A stretch of 15,187 bases of DNA from JBBDNC01 sp040877875 (lineage in GTDB: Bacteria > Bacteroidota > Rhodothermia > Balneolales > Balneolaceae). Positions within the stretch are counted from its first letter, which is position 1. Every line of letters begins with the position of its first letter. Below, one piece after another: positions 1 to 8,205 of the stretch. A program made the position numbers and the translations under genes. Location of the stretch: the NCBI GenBank assembly GCA_040877875.1, contig JBBDNC010000151.1, positions 1-15,187 on the forward strand, written 5' to 3'. The notes under the pieces are model-generated. The model did not search any database. It worked only from the letters and a program-made list of their open reading frames with translations, and was not told the DNA's origin.

Positions 1-71
1 AGGGTAGCTACCCTGATTATCGCGTCAATATTTGGTCGAAGTTAACGTCGACCAACATGTTACATGTTAAC
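1..71. other. cluster of palindromes, no gene recognised
   Basis: Three inverted repeats lie side by side. AGGGTAGCTACCCT at 1-14 is a perfect 14-bp palindrome. TTGGTCGA (32-39) and TCGACCAA (48-55) are perfect 8-bp arms around GTTAAC. AACATGT-T-ACATGTT (54-68) has perfect 7-bp arms around one base and overlaps the previous element by two bases. None is followed by a T-run, so they do not look like intrinsic terminators. They lie just beyond the stop codon of the minus-strand transporter gene at 112. They could be operators for a gene left of the window or RNA hairpins. The palindromes are plain in the sequence; any function is a guess. Confidence 0.4.
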
Positions 72-111
72 TAAGAACGTCAACCGTATTCAGGCATCAA
101 CAGATCTCTGA

Positions 112-924
112 TTAAAACGTTTGGTAGATCATCATAGCAGCGACGATAATAACAAGGACCGAAAACCATTTCTGCAGAATGTGTTCACTGACAATTTTTG
201 TAATCCTGACACCCGCATATCCCCCTGCCAATGCCCCGATAATCAGGGGAAGGGCTGTTCCGAAATCAACACTGCCGAGGGCATAGGGAGTTAAACCTGT
301 TCCACCATCCGTGAAAAGTGCAAACTGCAGCCACCCGGATAATGAAATAATGACAATGGCCAGGGAAGAGATACTGACTGCCCGGCTGATCTCGATCCGG
401 TACACCAAATTCATAATGGGGACCATCACCCCTCCTCCCCCGACCCCCGCAAGTGCCGCTACAAAACCTCCGAATCCACCGGTAAGGCTCGCTTTATCCC
501 ACAAAACCTTGTCGGGATTCACTTTCGCGTCTCCACTCGCTTTTCGATTTCCCCTCCGGTAAAACATGGCCGACACAAATATCAAAACAACTGCAAAAAG
601 TGTTACAAACACCTTTTCGGTATAGAAGGGAGACACGACAACCATCTTGCCAAGGTATACACCTGCTGCCCCCAAAATTCCCACTCTCAGACCTTGTTTT
701 AAAAAATGATTGTGTTGACGGAATTGCTGGACGGAACTGCTGAATGAAGCTGTAAAAGTACAGAAAAGGGAAGTACCGATCGTCCAGGTGACAGGATTTA
801 ATACTTCCTGGCCACTAAAAATAAAATAGAGAATCGGGGTAAACAGGATCCCTCCTCCTACCCCGAACAATCCGGCAAGAATCCCCGCAACAACCCCGAG
901 ACATAACAGCAGAAGAAAAATCAT
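112..924 (-). CDS. TauE/SafE family membrane transporter (sulfite exporter-like)
   Basis: A 270-residue integral membrane protein of the TauE/SafE family (formerly DUF81). Members move sulfite, sulfoacetate, taurine-related or other small anions across the inner membrane; the substrate cannot be read from this sequence. The family's internal duplication is visible. The first glycine-rich motif, GLFGVGGG (18-25), is followed by a proline-containing helix, and the second, AGVGGGGVMVP (159-169), opens the C-terminal half. About seven or eight hydrophobic helices flank a charged cytoplasmic loop near residues 122-145. I chose ATG at 924; an in-frame TTG at 933 would add three residues, and neither has a strong ribosome binding site. 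It is divergent from mutS2 and stands alone on its strand, so context gives no substrate clue. The family call is secure; the sulfite assignment is only the family default. Confidence 0.88.
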   Translation of the reverse strand: MIFLLLLCLGVVAGILAGLFGVGGGILFTPILYFIFSGQEVLNPVTWTIGTSLFCTFTASFSSSVQQFRQHNHFLKQGLRVGILGAAGVYLGKMVVVSPFYTEKVFVTLFAVVLIFVSAMFYRRGNRKASGDAKVNPDKVLWDKASLTGGFGGFVAALAGVGGGGVMVPIMNLVYRIEISRAVSISSLAIVIISLSGWLQFALFTDGGTGLTPYALGSVDFGTALPLIIGALAGGYAGVRITKIVSEHILQKWFSVLVIIVAAMMIYQTF

Positions 925-1251
925 AGATCTCAATTAGTTTGGTTCGACTTCCTTAACTACAAAAATGAAATATTCCGGCAAAACGCTCAAAGGTAGTGAA
1001 GTTTATAGTTTTTAAGTAAAACCAAGCTGCCGGAAATTCAAACAATGTAAGGAGTGCGGTGTCGATTATCTATTGCCTGCCGGGCACTTTGCCGTATCCG
1101 CTTTCATGATTTTACGTGCGAAGCGCTCGACAACAACCCGGGTGCATGATTCCCCCGGTAATTCACAAAAGCCATACTGATTCCACGCAACACACATTAT
1201 CCGTACCACTCGCTGGTTGTCCATTGTCCTTCAAATTACGACCTTTCCTGT
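925..1251. other. intergenic region between divergent transporter and mutS2
   Basis: These 327 bases separate two divergent genes and must hold both promoters. I see no convincing coding frame, tRNA or riboswitch. One perfect 8-bp inverted repeat is present, TTCCGGCA (973-980) and TGCCGGAA (1028-1035), with a 47-base spacer. That is too far apart to be a simple terminator and of uncertain meaning. No clear -35/-10 pair or Shine-Dalgarno sequence precedes the mutS2 ATG. Confidence 0.5.
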
Positions 1252-3672
1252 ATGAGGCAATCCAACGTTCAATTTACCCCGCCGTCTGTACTTGAAAAAA
1301 TCGGTTTCGACGTCATACGTGAAACCATCGGCAATCATTTGTACACCCCCGAGGGGAAAAGACTTCTCAACGAGATGAAACCGTCAGCCGACGAAGAGAC
1401 GGTGAGGAGATTACAACAGGAATCTGCCGAAATGCTTGGCTTCCACCGGGAGGATCGGTCACTGCCCTTTACCCCTCTTGAATCTATTCACGAATGGCTG
1501 GACCAGTCCGGCGCCGAAGGATCGGTATTAAACCTTCAGGCGTTTCAAAAGATCCGGAAGCACGCTCGTCTCGCCCGTGTTTTGAAGACAACCTTTGAAC
1601 AGGAAATTGAATCGAGTCCGGCACTGTATGATATATCAGCCGGTTTACAGCCCTTGAAAAAGCTGGAAGACGCCATTCGTAAAGTGGTAACGGATGAGGG
1701 GAACATGAGGCACGATGCAAGTTCCGGGCTCAAATCCATCCGCTCAAAATTAAATAACCGTAAACAGGCATTGCGAAACACGATTGAGCGTATTTTTAAA
1801 AAAGTGTCCTCCGGGGGAATGGCCTCCGACGAAGGTCCCACGATTCGGAGCGGGCGGATGGTCATTCCTGTCCAGGCCGAATATAAACGAAAAGTGGACG
1901 GCTTTATCCACGATGTTTCAGCCAGTGGTCAGACGGTTTACCTGGAACCTGTTGAAGCTCTGCAGATCAATAATGATATTCGCCAGCTTGAAATCAGCGA
2001 GAAACAGGAAATTGAACGCATCCTGCGCAACCTGACCGATCAGGTTCGGGAGCACCGGTCTATATTACAGGATAACGCCGGGATCCTGGGTAAACTCGAT
2101 TTGATAGCTGCCAAAACCCGGGCCTCTCTGAAATGGGAGGGGACGATCCCTCGCTTGTCAAAGGACGGATCGATCCATATCATCCGGGGTTTTAATCCGA
2201 AATTACTTCTTAAAAACCTCCAGCTAAAGCCTGAAAATAGGGAACAGGTCGTTCCCCTCGACCTTGACATTGCCGGTGAGGAACGGGGGATCATTATATC
2301 CGGACCCAACGCAGGAGGTAAGTCTGTAGCTCTGAAAACAGTGGGAATCCTGAGCTGCATGTTCCAGTGCGGGATCCCTCTTCCCGTTGAGCAGGATTCA
2401 CGTTTACCGGTATTATCCGGTATCTATCTGGACATGGGAGACGAGCAGTCTATCGAAAACGACCTGAGCACTTTTTCTTCACGCTTGCAGTGGATGCATC
2501 AAACACTTGAAAACCTGGACCAAAACGGACTGGTCCTGATTGACGAAGCAGGTACCGGAACAGATCCTGAGGAAGGAGGTGCCCTTTTTCAAGCCTTTAT
2601 GGAAGCAGTCCTTGAACGGCCCGCGAAATTCATTGCAACCACCCACCACGGAGCATTAAAAGTATTTGCACACGACCATCCGCAGATCGTAAACGGGGCC
2701 ATGGAGTTTGACCAGAAAACCCTTGCCCCGACCTACCGGTTTCGAAAGGGGATCCCCGGAAGCAGTTATGCCTTTGAAATCGCCGGGCGCATGAATCTGT
2801 CTGCTTCGATACTGGAACGGTCCCGGCAATTGCTGGGAGAACAGCGTGACCGACTGGCCGATCTTTTGCTGAGTCTGGAGCGAAAATTAAAGGAATCTGA
2901 AGAAACCCGGTCAAAGTATGACAAACTACAACAGCAGGCTGAAAAACGTGTAGAGGCTTATCAAAAAAAATCGGATGAACTGGAGCGTCAGCGAGCCGCC
3001 AGTCTGGAAAAAGCTTACAGGGAAGCCGATGAAATCATGAAACAGGCTAACCAAAAAATCGAACAGGCTGTAGAGAAGATTTCCAATCTGGATCAGCAGG
3101 ATTCCGGCCGGATCCGGCAAATCCGCAGTGAAGTTACCGAACACAAAAAGAAAATTCGGGAGAACCTGTCGGAAAAAAGCCGGCGGACCATTCAACCTGA
3201 CCATCGTAAGGACCCTCCCGAAGTCGGTGATCAGGTACGGCTGGCCGATGGGGAGACAACCGGTGAATTGATAGAAAGAAACGAAAAGCAGGCGGTCGTC
3301 CTCGCGGGGGGCTTAAAAATCAAAACACAATATAAAAACCTGGTAAAAACCTCGTCCGACAAAAAGAAGTCCAAAACCAAAAAATGGAAAGCCGGCTCGT
3401 GGACCTCCTCGCTTACTCAAAAAAAAGTGGGCCCTTCGTTGAATATCCGAGGCTGTCGTGGGGATGAAGCAGTCAAAAAGGTCCTGCATTATCTTGACAA
3501 TGCCATTGCCGCGGGATTTCATGAAGTCGATATCATTCACGGCAAAGGGGAAGGAATCCTGAAAAAACTGGTTCATGAATATCTTGAGCAGAGAAGTGAA
3601 GTGGCTGAATTTGACCTGGCCCCTCTCGAACGCGGAGGGGCAGGATGTACGGTGGTAAAGTTCAAGGCCTAA
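1252..3672 (+). CDS. mutS2: MutS2 family ATPase/endonuclease with Smr domain
   Basis: An 806-residue full-length MutS2, the MutS paralogue without the mismatch-recognition domain. Family members bind branched DNA and limit recombination, or act on collided ribosomes (the RqcU role in Bacillus); which applies here is unknown. The lever/clamp region is about 1-330. The ATPase has Walker A GPNAGGKS (351-358), a DLSTFSS signature (404-410), Walker B LVLIDEAGTGTD (427-438) and the ATTHHG switch (462-467). A charged coiled coil runs roughly 535-625. A basic KOW-like linker leads to a C-terminal Smr domain with LNIRG (730-734) and HGKGEG (763-768). The first Smr motif is usually LDLRG, so an Asn replaces the Asp. 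Length matches the family (about 780-810). The ATG has no strong ribosome binding site. It is monocistronic, with 294 bp to the next gene. Confidence 0.96.
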   Translation: MRQSNVQFTPPSVLEKIGFDVIRETIGNHLYTPEGKRLLNEMKPSADEETVRRLQQESAEMLGFHREDRSLPFTPLESIHEWLDQSGAEGSVLNLQAFQKIRKHARLARVLKTTFEQEIESSPALYDISAGLQPLKKLEDAIRKVVTDEGNMRHDASSGLKSIRSKLNNRKQALRNTIERIFKKVSSGGMASDEGPTIRSGRMVIPVQAEYKRKVDGFIHDVSASGQTVYLEPVEALQINNDIRQLEISEKQEIERILRNLTDQVREHRSILQDNAGILGKLDLIAAKTRASLKWEGTIPRLSKDGSIHIIRGFNPKLLLKNLQLKPENREQVVPLDLDIAGEERGIIISGPNAGGKSVALKTVGILSCMFQCGIPLPVEQDSRLPVLSGIYLDMGDEQSIENDLSTFSSRLQWMHQTLENLDQNGLVLIDEAGTGTDPEEGGALFQAFMEAVLERPAKFIATTHHGALKVFAHDHPQIVNGAMEFDQKTLAPTYRFRKGIPGSSYAFEIAGRMNLSASILERSRQLLGEQRDRLADLLLSLERKLKESEETRSKYDKLQQQAEKRVEAYQKKSDELERQRAASLEKAYREADEIMKQANQKIEQAVEKISNLDQQDSGRIRQIRSEVTEHKKKIRENLSEKSRRTIQPDHRKDPPEVGDQVRLADGETTGELIERNEKQAVVLAGGLKIKTQYKNLVKTSSDKKKSKTKKWKAGSWTSSLTQKKVGPSLNIRGCRGDEAVKKVLHYLDNAIAAGFHEVDIIHGKGEGILKKLVHEYLEQRSEVAEFDLAPLERGGAGCTVVKFKA

Positions 3673-3819
3673 GCATCACCTTTCACTGACGCGGTTCAAC
3701 GCTGCACCGAGAATCACAGAAAGAATATTTATCTGCCGTTGCATCGTCTCTTGAGGCGTTGCACCTTCTTCCCACCCTACCCACAGGCCCCTCATTGCGC
3801 CTTGCAGGCCCGGTGTAAC

Positions 3820-3846
3820 TCACGCTCAATAACGTGACCGTTTTTT
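3820..3846 (+). terminator. possible weak intrinsic terminator downstream of mutS2
   Basis: TCACG (3820-3824) and CGTGA (3833-3837) form a 5-bp stem with an 8-base loop, followed three bases later by six T residues (3841-3846). The stem is short and lies about 150 bases beyond the mutS2 stop codon, so the call is tentative. Confidence 0.3.
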
Positions 3847-3900
3847 AAAAAATGTAAATAGCCGGTTCCCGGAGGATGAGAAGTCAGGTCATTTGACTGG

Positions 3901-3924
3901 AAGAAAGAGATTTCTTTCTTTTTT
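3901..3924 (+). terminator. A/T-rich hairpin with T-run before the TonB receptor gene
   Basis: AAGAAAG (3901-3907) and CTTTCTT (3914-3920) are perfect 7-bp arms around AGATTT. The second arm runs on into four more T residues. It could terminate readthrough from mutS2, or form a leader hairpin if transcription of the receptor gene starts upstream of it; the receptor ATG is 43 bases further on. The stem has only two G-C pairs, so its stability is low. Confidence 0.3.
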
Positions 3925-3966
3925 ATGATATATTTTCACGAGTTCATCGAGTCCTAAAAAAGTACA

Positions 3967-6297
3967 ATGTACTCTAATTATCTGCATCTTCCCGGCTTAA
4001 CCGGCTCCCTTTTTTATTTCAGCTTGATATGGCTATTCCTGGTATCCGGGCCTATGTCAGGGATAACGGCAAATGCTCAACCCACGGATGCGACACTGCG
4101 GGTCATTGTGATTTCGGAAGATGAAGGCACACCCGTTACAGGTGCCAACATCTTACTGACAATTCCCGAAGGAGATACCCTCCGGGCCGGTGTAAGTGAT
4201 ATAGACGGTTTTTACGAATTTTCAGGAATCCCGCCCGGCAATTACCAGATTCACATCAGCTATATAGGATTTGAAACCCAGCGTGAGACGATCACCCTGG
4301 AGGAAAGTGAAACACGGATCCATAGAAGTGAACTTGTTACCTCCGTGTCAGAACTCGACGAGTTGGTGATCGGGGTCATACGGGGCGCCGTCCGACGGGA
4401 GGCCGGCATGCAAACCATTACCTCTGTCGATCTGGATCGGATTCCCACTCCGGGGCCGGGGGGAGACCTAACCGTATACCTGCAAACCCTTCCGGGAGTT
4501 GTTACTAGCGGAGATCGGGGGGGAGAGATGTATATCCGGGGAGGGACCCCGGCTCAGAACCTTATGCTTGTCGACAAGATGCCTGTCATCAAGCCTTTTC
4601 ATATTTCAAACCTGTTTTCGGCATTTCCTCAGGAGATCATCAGCAGTGTAGATATGTATGCAGGTGGATTCGGTGCTGAATATGCCAGTGCCACCTCATC
4701 CGTGCTGGATGTGAGCCTCCGTCAGGGAAATATGAGGAACTTCCAAAGCCAGGCGGCAGTCAGCCCTTATATGTCTTCCTTTCAGGCCGAAGGACCCCTG
4801 ACGACAGACAAAGCCTCCCTGCTTGTAATGGGACGTTATTCAACAATTGAACAAGCAGCCCCTCCCCTTACCGGAAAAGAGGTCCCGTTATTATTCCATG
4901 ATATGACAGCCCGTTTATCCATCAACTGGGAAGGTATTACCTGCAGTGTTACAGGACTCAATACATTTGACCGGGGAAAAATCAATCCGCAAAGGGAGGT
5001 GAGGCTGAGTTGGAGCAATACCACCATCGGGACCCGTTGCCTCGGGTATGCTGAGGAACTCCGGCACGCTGTGGACTTTACAATCGGGTATTCCGGGTAT
5101 CAGAGTTCTGAAACGGGAATTGACAATACCGGCCGCAGTGCCGGAGTACAAATGGGGTTTTTACGGATGGATAACGGGGGGGATCTCTTTGGTACCCCTG
5201 TTAACTATGGCTTTCAATGGATTCTTACTCGATACAATGCCCAATTGGATGATCCGTTTTCGGAAATCCGGAATTCCGGTGTCCGGTTTGCGGACCTTGG
5301 ATCTTCCCTGGAAATCTTTACTTCTGTCTTCAGCGGATATCTGTCGACGAACTGGCAGCCTCGTGAGGATCTCACGATCACTCCCGGGTTGACGACCCAG
5401 ATCAGGCAGAGTTATTTGGCACCTACAGTGGAACCCCGACTGAGGGTAACCTGGAGCCCGGGTGGAAGCGATCGCCAGGAAGTCAGTTTAGCGGCTGGAA
5501 GATATTTTCAAATGATGGACGGCATTACCGATGAACGGGATGCCGGAACTGTTTTTTATGTTTATAAACCGGTTGACGAGGGAGATCCCCTGCCCGAGTC
5601 TCTTCATGCCATTTTGGGATATCGTAGTGATCTCAGCAGAAATTTAACTGCCAATCTCGAAGGCTATGCAAAAAAACATAAAAATATTCCTGTCGCCGAA
5701 TGGACAAGGGAACCGGGAAATACCATTCGGACGGCCCAGGCCGACGGTTTTACGTATGGACTGGATCTGCAATTCGAGGCGGATCTGAATTCCTTTTACT
5801 TTTCACTCGGATACGGCTGGTCGCAGGTCACCTATGAAGCTTTAAGTGAGGACCTGGTTGCATGGGTAGACGAGCCCGTTTTCCGATACCATCCGTCTCA
5901 TGATCGCCGCCACCAGTTAAATCTGCTTTCAAGCTATCATATTGCCGGATTTACTTTCAATGCAAGCTGGCGTTTCAACAGCGGGGCTCCCTTTACCCAG
6001 ATCTTTGCGTATGATATGATCCTGAATGTTCCGAAACAGCATCCCCTGGCCGACCGTGGCAGAATTGTCACCCTCTATTCGGAACCGTTCGACGGAAGAA
6101 TGCCAAGTTTTCACAGGCTGGATGTATCGGTCGACCGCTCATTCCAGATTCTTCCCGGCCTGGAATTGGAGGCGGAACTGGGTGCGATCAATGCCTATAA
6201 TATCAGAAATGTCTTTTATTTTGATGTAAATACCCTCCAGCAAGTTGACCAGATGCCGCTGCTGCCCTATATGTCGATCGGGGCCCGATTCAACTGA
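3967..6297 (+). CDS. TonB-dependent receptor with N-terminal carboxypeptidase-like domain
   Basis: A 776-residue outer-membrane TonB-dependent receptor. Residues 1-37 form a signal peptide with a likely cut after ANA (35-37). Residues 43-115 form a carboxypeptidase-regulatory-like beta-sandwich: GTPVTGANI, then SDIDGFYEFSGIPPGNYQI, then SYIGFE. This domain is typical of Bacteroidota receptors. A TonB-box-like stretch near 130-137 precedes the plug (about 148-255), which contains IRGGTPAQN (190-198) and YAGGFGAEYAS (231-241). The remainder is beta-barrel, ending ARFN. At 776 residues it is shorter than SusC-type receptors (about 1000). The gene is followed 33 bases later by a DUF4249 lipoprotein gene, the usual partner of this receptor class, so the two are probably co-transcribed and form one uptake complex. 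The substrate is unknown. The call as a TonB-dependent receptor is very secure. Confidence 0.95.
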   Translation: MYSNYLHLPGLTGSLFYFSLIWLFLVSGPMSGITANAQPTDATLRVIVISEDEGTPVTGANILLTIPEGDTLRAGVSDIDGFYEFSGIPPGNYQIHISYIGFETQRETITLEESETRIHRSELVTSVSELDELVIGVIRGAVRREAGMQTITSVDLDRIPTPGPGGDLTVYLQTLPGVVTSGDRGGEMYIRGGTPAQNLMLVDKMPVIKPFHISNLFSAFPQEIISSVDMYAGGFGAEYASATSSVLDVSLRQGNMRNFQSQAAVSPYMSSFQAEGPLTTDKASLLVMGRYSTIEQAAPPLTGKEVPLLFHDMTARLSINWEGITCSVTGLNTFDRGKINPQREVRLSWSNTTIGTRCLGYAEELRHAVDFTIGYSGYQSSETGIDNTGRSAGVQMGFLRMDNGGDLFGTPVNYGFQWILTRYNAQLDDPFSEIRNSGVRFADLGSSLEIFTSVFSGYLSTNWQPREDLTITPGLTTQIRQSYLAPTVEPRLRVTWSPGGSDRQEVSLAAGRYFQMMDGITDERDAGTVFYVYKPVDEGDPLPESLHAILGYRSDLSRNLTANLEGYAKKHKNIPVAEWTREPGNTIRTAQADGFTYGLDLQFEADLNSFYFSLGYGWSQVTYEALSEDLVAWVDEPVFRYHPSHDRRHQLNLLSSYHIAGFTFNASWRFNSGAPFTQIFAYDMILNVPKQHPLADRGRIVTLYSEPFDGRMPSFHRLDVSVDRSFQILPGLELEAELGAINAYNIRNVFYFDVNTLQQVDQMPLLPYMSIGARFN

Positions 6298-6330
6298 TCT
6301 TTGGAATGGAATAGAACCTGTCATAAAAAT

Positions 6331-7368
6331 ATGTCCTCTATTAAATTTTATACTCTCCGCCCGAATCCCGATTTGACCCGGCCAAAGTCAATGGGTTCTT
6401 CATGGCCCTTCCTGATCATTGTCTGGCTTTCCCTGACCCTCCTCGGTACAGGCTGCGGGGACCGCAGCATTGATCCTTTCGAGAGCGATACCGGGCATTA
6501 TTCAATTTACGGGGCCCTTTCAGTAAATGAGAGGCCGAATTACATTCGTATAACGGATTTGAGTATGCCTTTCTTAAAAGATTCCACGCAGATGGATAAC
6601 GTAACGGTCACCTTTGAAGACCTCGGCGGGAACATCCACACGATCTTGCAGGACACGATCGTTGAGTTTTCCGGCAATTATACCCATAACTTTATTTTAA
6701 ATGAAAATCTGGAATTGGACAGCCGCTACCGTCTGACCGTACAAGGGCCAGAGGGGATTACGGCCAGCAGTATTGCCACGACCCCGTTACGGACTGACTT
6801 ACAGATCGCTGCAACCGATTCAACCGACTGCCCGGATCCTGGCCAACCTATACTTGGGTCGGATTCCCGGTCTGCTGACCGTTTAAATGAAGAATGCGAT
6901 GAAGAACAGGTTCGTTGCAGAATTCCGATTGATTTTACCTTCAAGAACATTCGGCATCCCGAAACCGTCCGGATGGAAGTCGGATTTATGCATAACAACG
7001 AAATACACTGGTCCGAAATCGGCATTGTCGATCAATTATCTCACAACATAAATGAGAATGAGATGCATGTGCGAATGAGCCCCCGTGACCTGCTGATCGA
7101 AGTTTTTACTCCGCCGTCATTGATTGACAGTTACACACCGGATCCCCGCAGGGTCACTCCACTGGTACAATGCCATGAACTTGAATCCGTGATTGTCCGG
7201 GGCCGTTACAGGCACTTCGGGCCGGAATGGGAAAACTGGCAGGGAATCCACCCTGTAACCGGAACGAACGATCCTTTAAAAGTGCAGGATGTGGAAGGTG
7301 GGCTGGGCATTTTTGGGGCTTTTCATGCCGGCACTTTTTCGTTTAAAGTGGATACGACATCCAACTGA
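6331..7368 (+). CDS. DUF4249 family outer-membrane lipoprotein
   Basis: I recognise a DUF4249-type protein from the overall pattern: a lipoprotein signal, then YSIYGALSVNERPNYIRI near the N-terminus, a beta-rich body, and position directly after a carboxypeptidase-domain TonB receptor. The likely lipidated Cys is residue 42 (GTGC, after the hydrophobic run FLIIVWLSLTLL). That lipobox is loose, with Gly at -3. I chose ATG at 6331 (345 residues), which gives a positively charged n-region and lies 33 bases after the receptor stop. ATG 6391 (325 residues) is a real alternative, and TTG 6301 is possible but less likely. Four further cysteines occur in the exported part and could pair as disulfides. 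The likely role is an accessory, possibly substrate-binding, subunit of the receptor at the outer membrane. Its biochemical function is not established. Confidence 0.8.
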   Translation: MSSIKFYTLRPNPDLTRPKSMGSSWPFLIIVWLSLTLLGTGCGDRSIDPFESDTGHYSIYGALSVNERPNYIRITDLSMPFLKDSTQMDNVTVTFEDLGGNIHTILQDTIVEFSGNYTHNFILNENLELDSRYRLTVQGPEGITASSIATTPLRTDLQIAATDSTDCPDPGQPILGSDSRSADRLNEECDEEQVRCRIPIDFTFKNIRHPETVRMEVGFMHNNEIHWSEIGIVDQLSHNINENEMHVRMSPRDLLIEVFTPPSLIDSYTPDPRRVTPLVQCHELESVIVRGRYRHFGPEWENWQGIHPVTGTNDPLKVQDVEGGLGIFGAFHAGTFSFKVDTTSN

Positions 7369-7467
7369 AAATTGAATGGAATGATTTTCTATTTCCGGTT
7401 CCAGTCAATTCAACTCCAGTGGAATCCCTCCCGTTCATATTTCACAACCTTTTCCACGATTCAGCCT

Positions 7468-8205
7468 TCAGCATTGATCCCTCAAAATCCTTAGAACCGA
7501 GTTCCAGCTCCCTTCAGCCTGATAATCGGCAGACAGGTTTTCTTCATACATTTTTTGAGTCACCCCGGCACTGGCTGACACCAGGACCTTCTCGTTTAAA
7601 TCAAGATCCGGGAATGCGGTTTGGGTTCGCACAACCGAGCCTCTTGAATGGAACAACACGGCGTCGGGCGGGTTCTGCTGAACGGACTTTCGTTTTTGTT
7701 CCAGCTTCTTCTTGTTCATTTGAACCGGCTTGCAGACAGTGAATTCGGCAACCGGCATTTCCAATTCCTGAAGCAGACCCGGCATTTCCTCGCTTGCATG
7801 TTCCGCACAAGGATACAACGTCTTTCCACTCACACTGATACGAAGCAGAAATTCCATAAGGTCGATCGGGCTTGCATCCTGCCGGGGCTGGATGGCCGGA
7901 ATCCCTTCCTTTTCCAGCAAATCCGCCTCAGGCCGGTGCATCACCAGATGAATCTTTCTGCGCATCAACTCCCTCATCTTTTTCTCTTCCATCCATCTCA
8001 AAAAATATCGCGCATTTCGCATACCCCCGTAGATAACGAACCGAAAAGAATCGACTGCCTGTAACAGAGAATCTTCCTGCTCCGGATCCACGCTGTACCG
8101 GTATTTTTCAAGGGGAAGGCTCAGGCAATCCAAACCCGAGTTCTGCAATTCATTGAATACAACTTCTGCCTGATCTTTTTCGGCCGTAATTAGAATTCGT
8201 TTCAT
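7468..8205 (-). CDS. hemD: uroporphyrinogen-III synthase (HemD)
   Basis: A 245-residue protein of normal HemD length. HemD closes and isomerises hydroxymethylbilane to uroporphyrinogen III, the branch-point macrocycle of heme, siroheme and cobalamin synthesis, in the cytoplasm. Sequence is poorly conserved in this family. The call rests on the N-terminal strand MKRILITAEK (family: ILVTR), the two-lobed alpha/beta pattern, LFHSRGS (184-190, matching the usual FTSxxxV) and SASAGVTQ (210-217, matching the usual IGxxTA). The middle crossover carries TLYPCAEHAS (129-138), where many homologues have LRGxGGR. The start is a clean ATG at 8205. It is convergent with the lipoprotein gene, with 99 bases between them. 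It is not clustered with hemA, hemB or hemC in this window. Cys27, Cys133, Cys158 and a C-terminal Cys245 have no assigned role. Confidence 0.82.
   Translation of the reverse strand: MKRILITAEKDQAEVVFNELQNSGLDCLSLPLEKYRYSVDPEQEDSLLQAVDSFRFVIYGGMRNARYFLRWMEEKKMRELMRRKIHLVMHRPEADLLEKEGIPAIQPRQDASPIDLMEFLLRISVSGKTLYPCAEHASEEMPGLLQELEMPVAEFTVCKPVQMNKKKLEQKRKSVQQNPPDAVLFHSRGSVVRTQTAFPDLDLNEKVLVSASAGVTQKMYEENLSADYQAEGSWNSVLRILRDQC

Noticed and set aside
973..1035. TTCCGGCA...TGCCGGAA inverted repeat in the mutS2 upstream region
   Set aside because: Arms of 8 bp with a 47-base spacer and no T-run can easily arise by chance in about 330 bases; noted only in the region entry.
6301..6330. TTG start for the DUF4249 lipoprotein, adding ten residues
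   Set aside because: ATG 6331 and ATG 6391 both give workable lipoprotein signals; the TTG extension adds nothing a signal peptide needs.
7419..8064. Plus-strand open frames opposite hemD
   Set aside because: They are antisense to hemD, rich in Arg/Ser/His/Pro and without motifs. hemD itself has a clean start and a recognisable family pattern.
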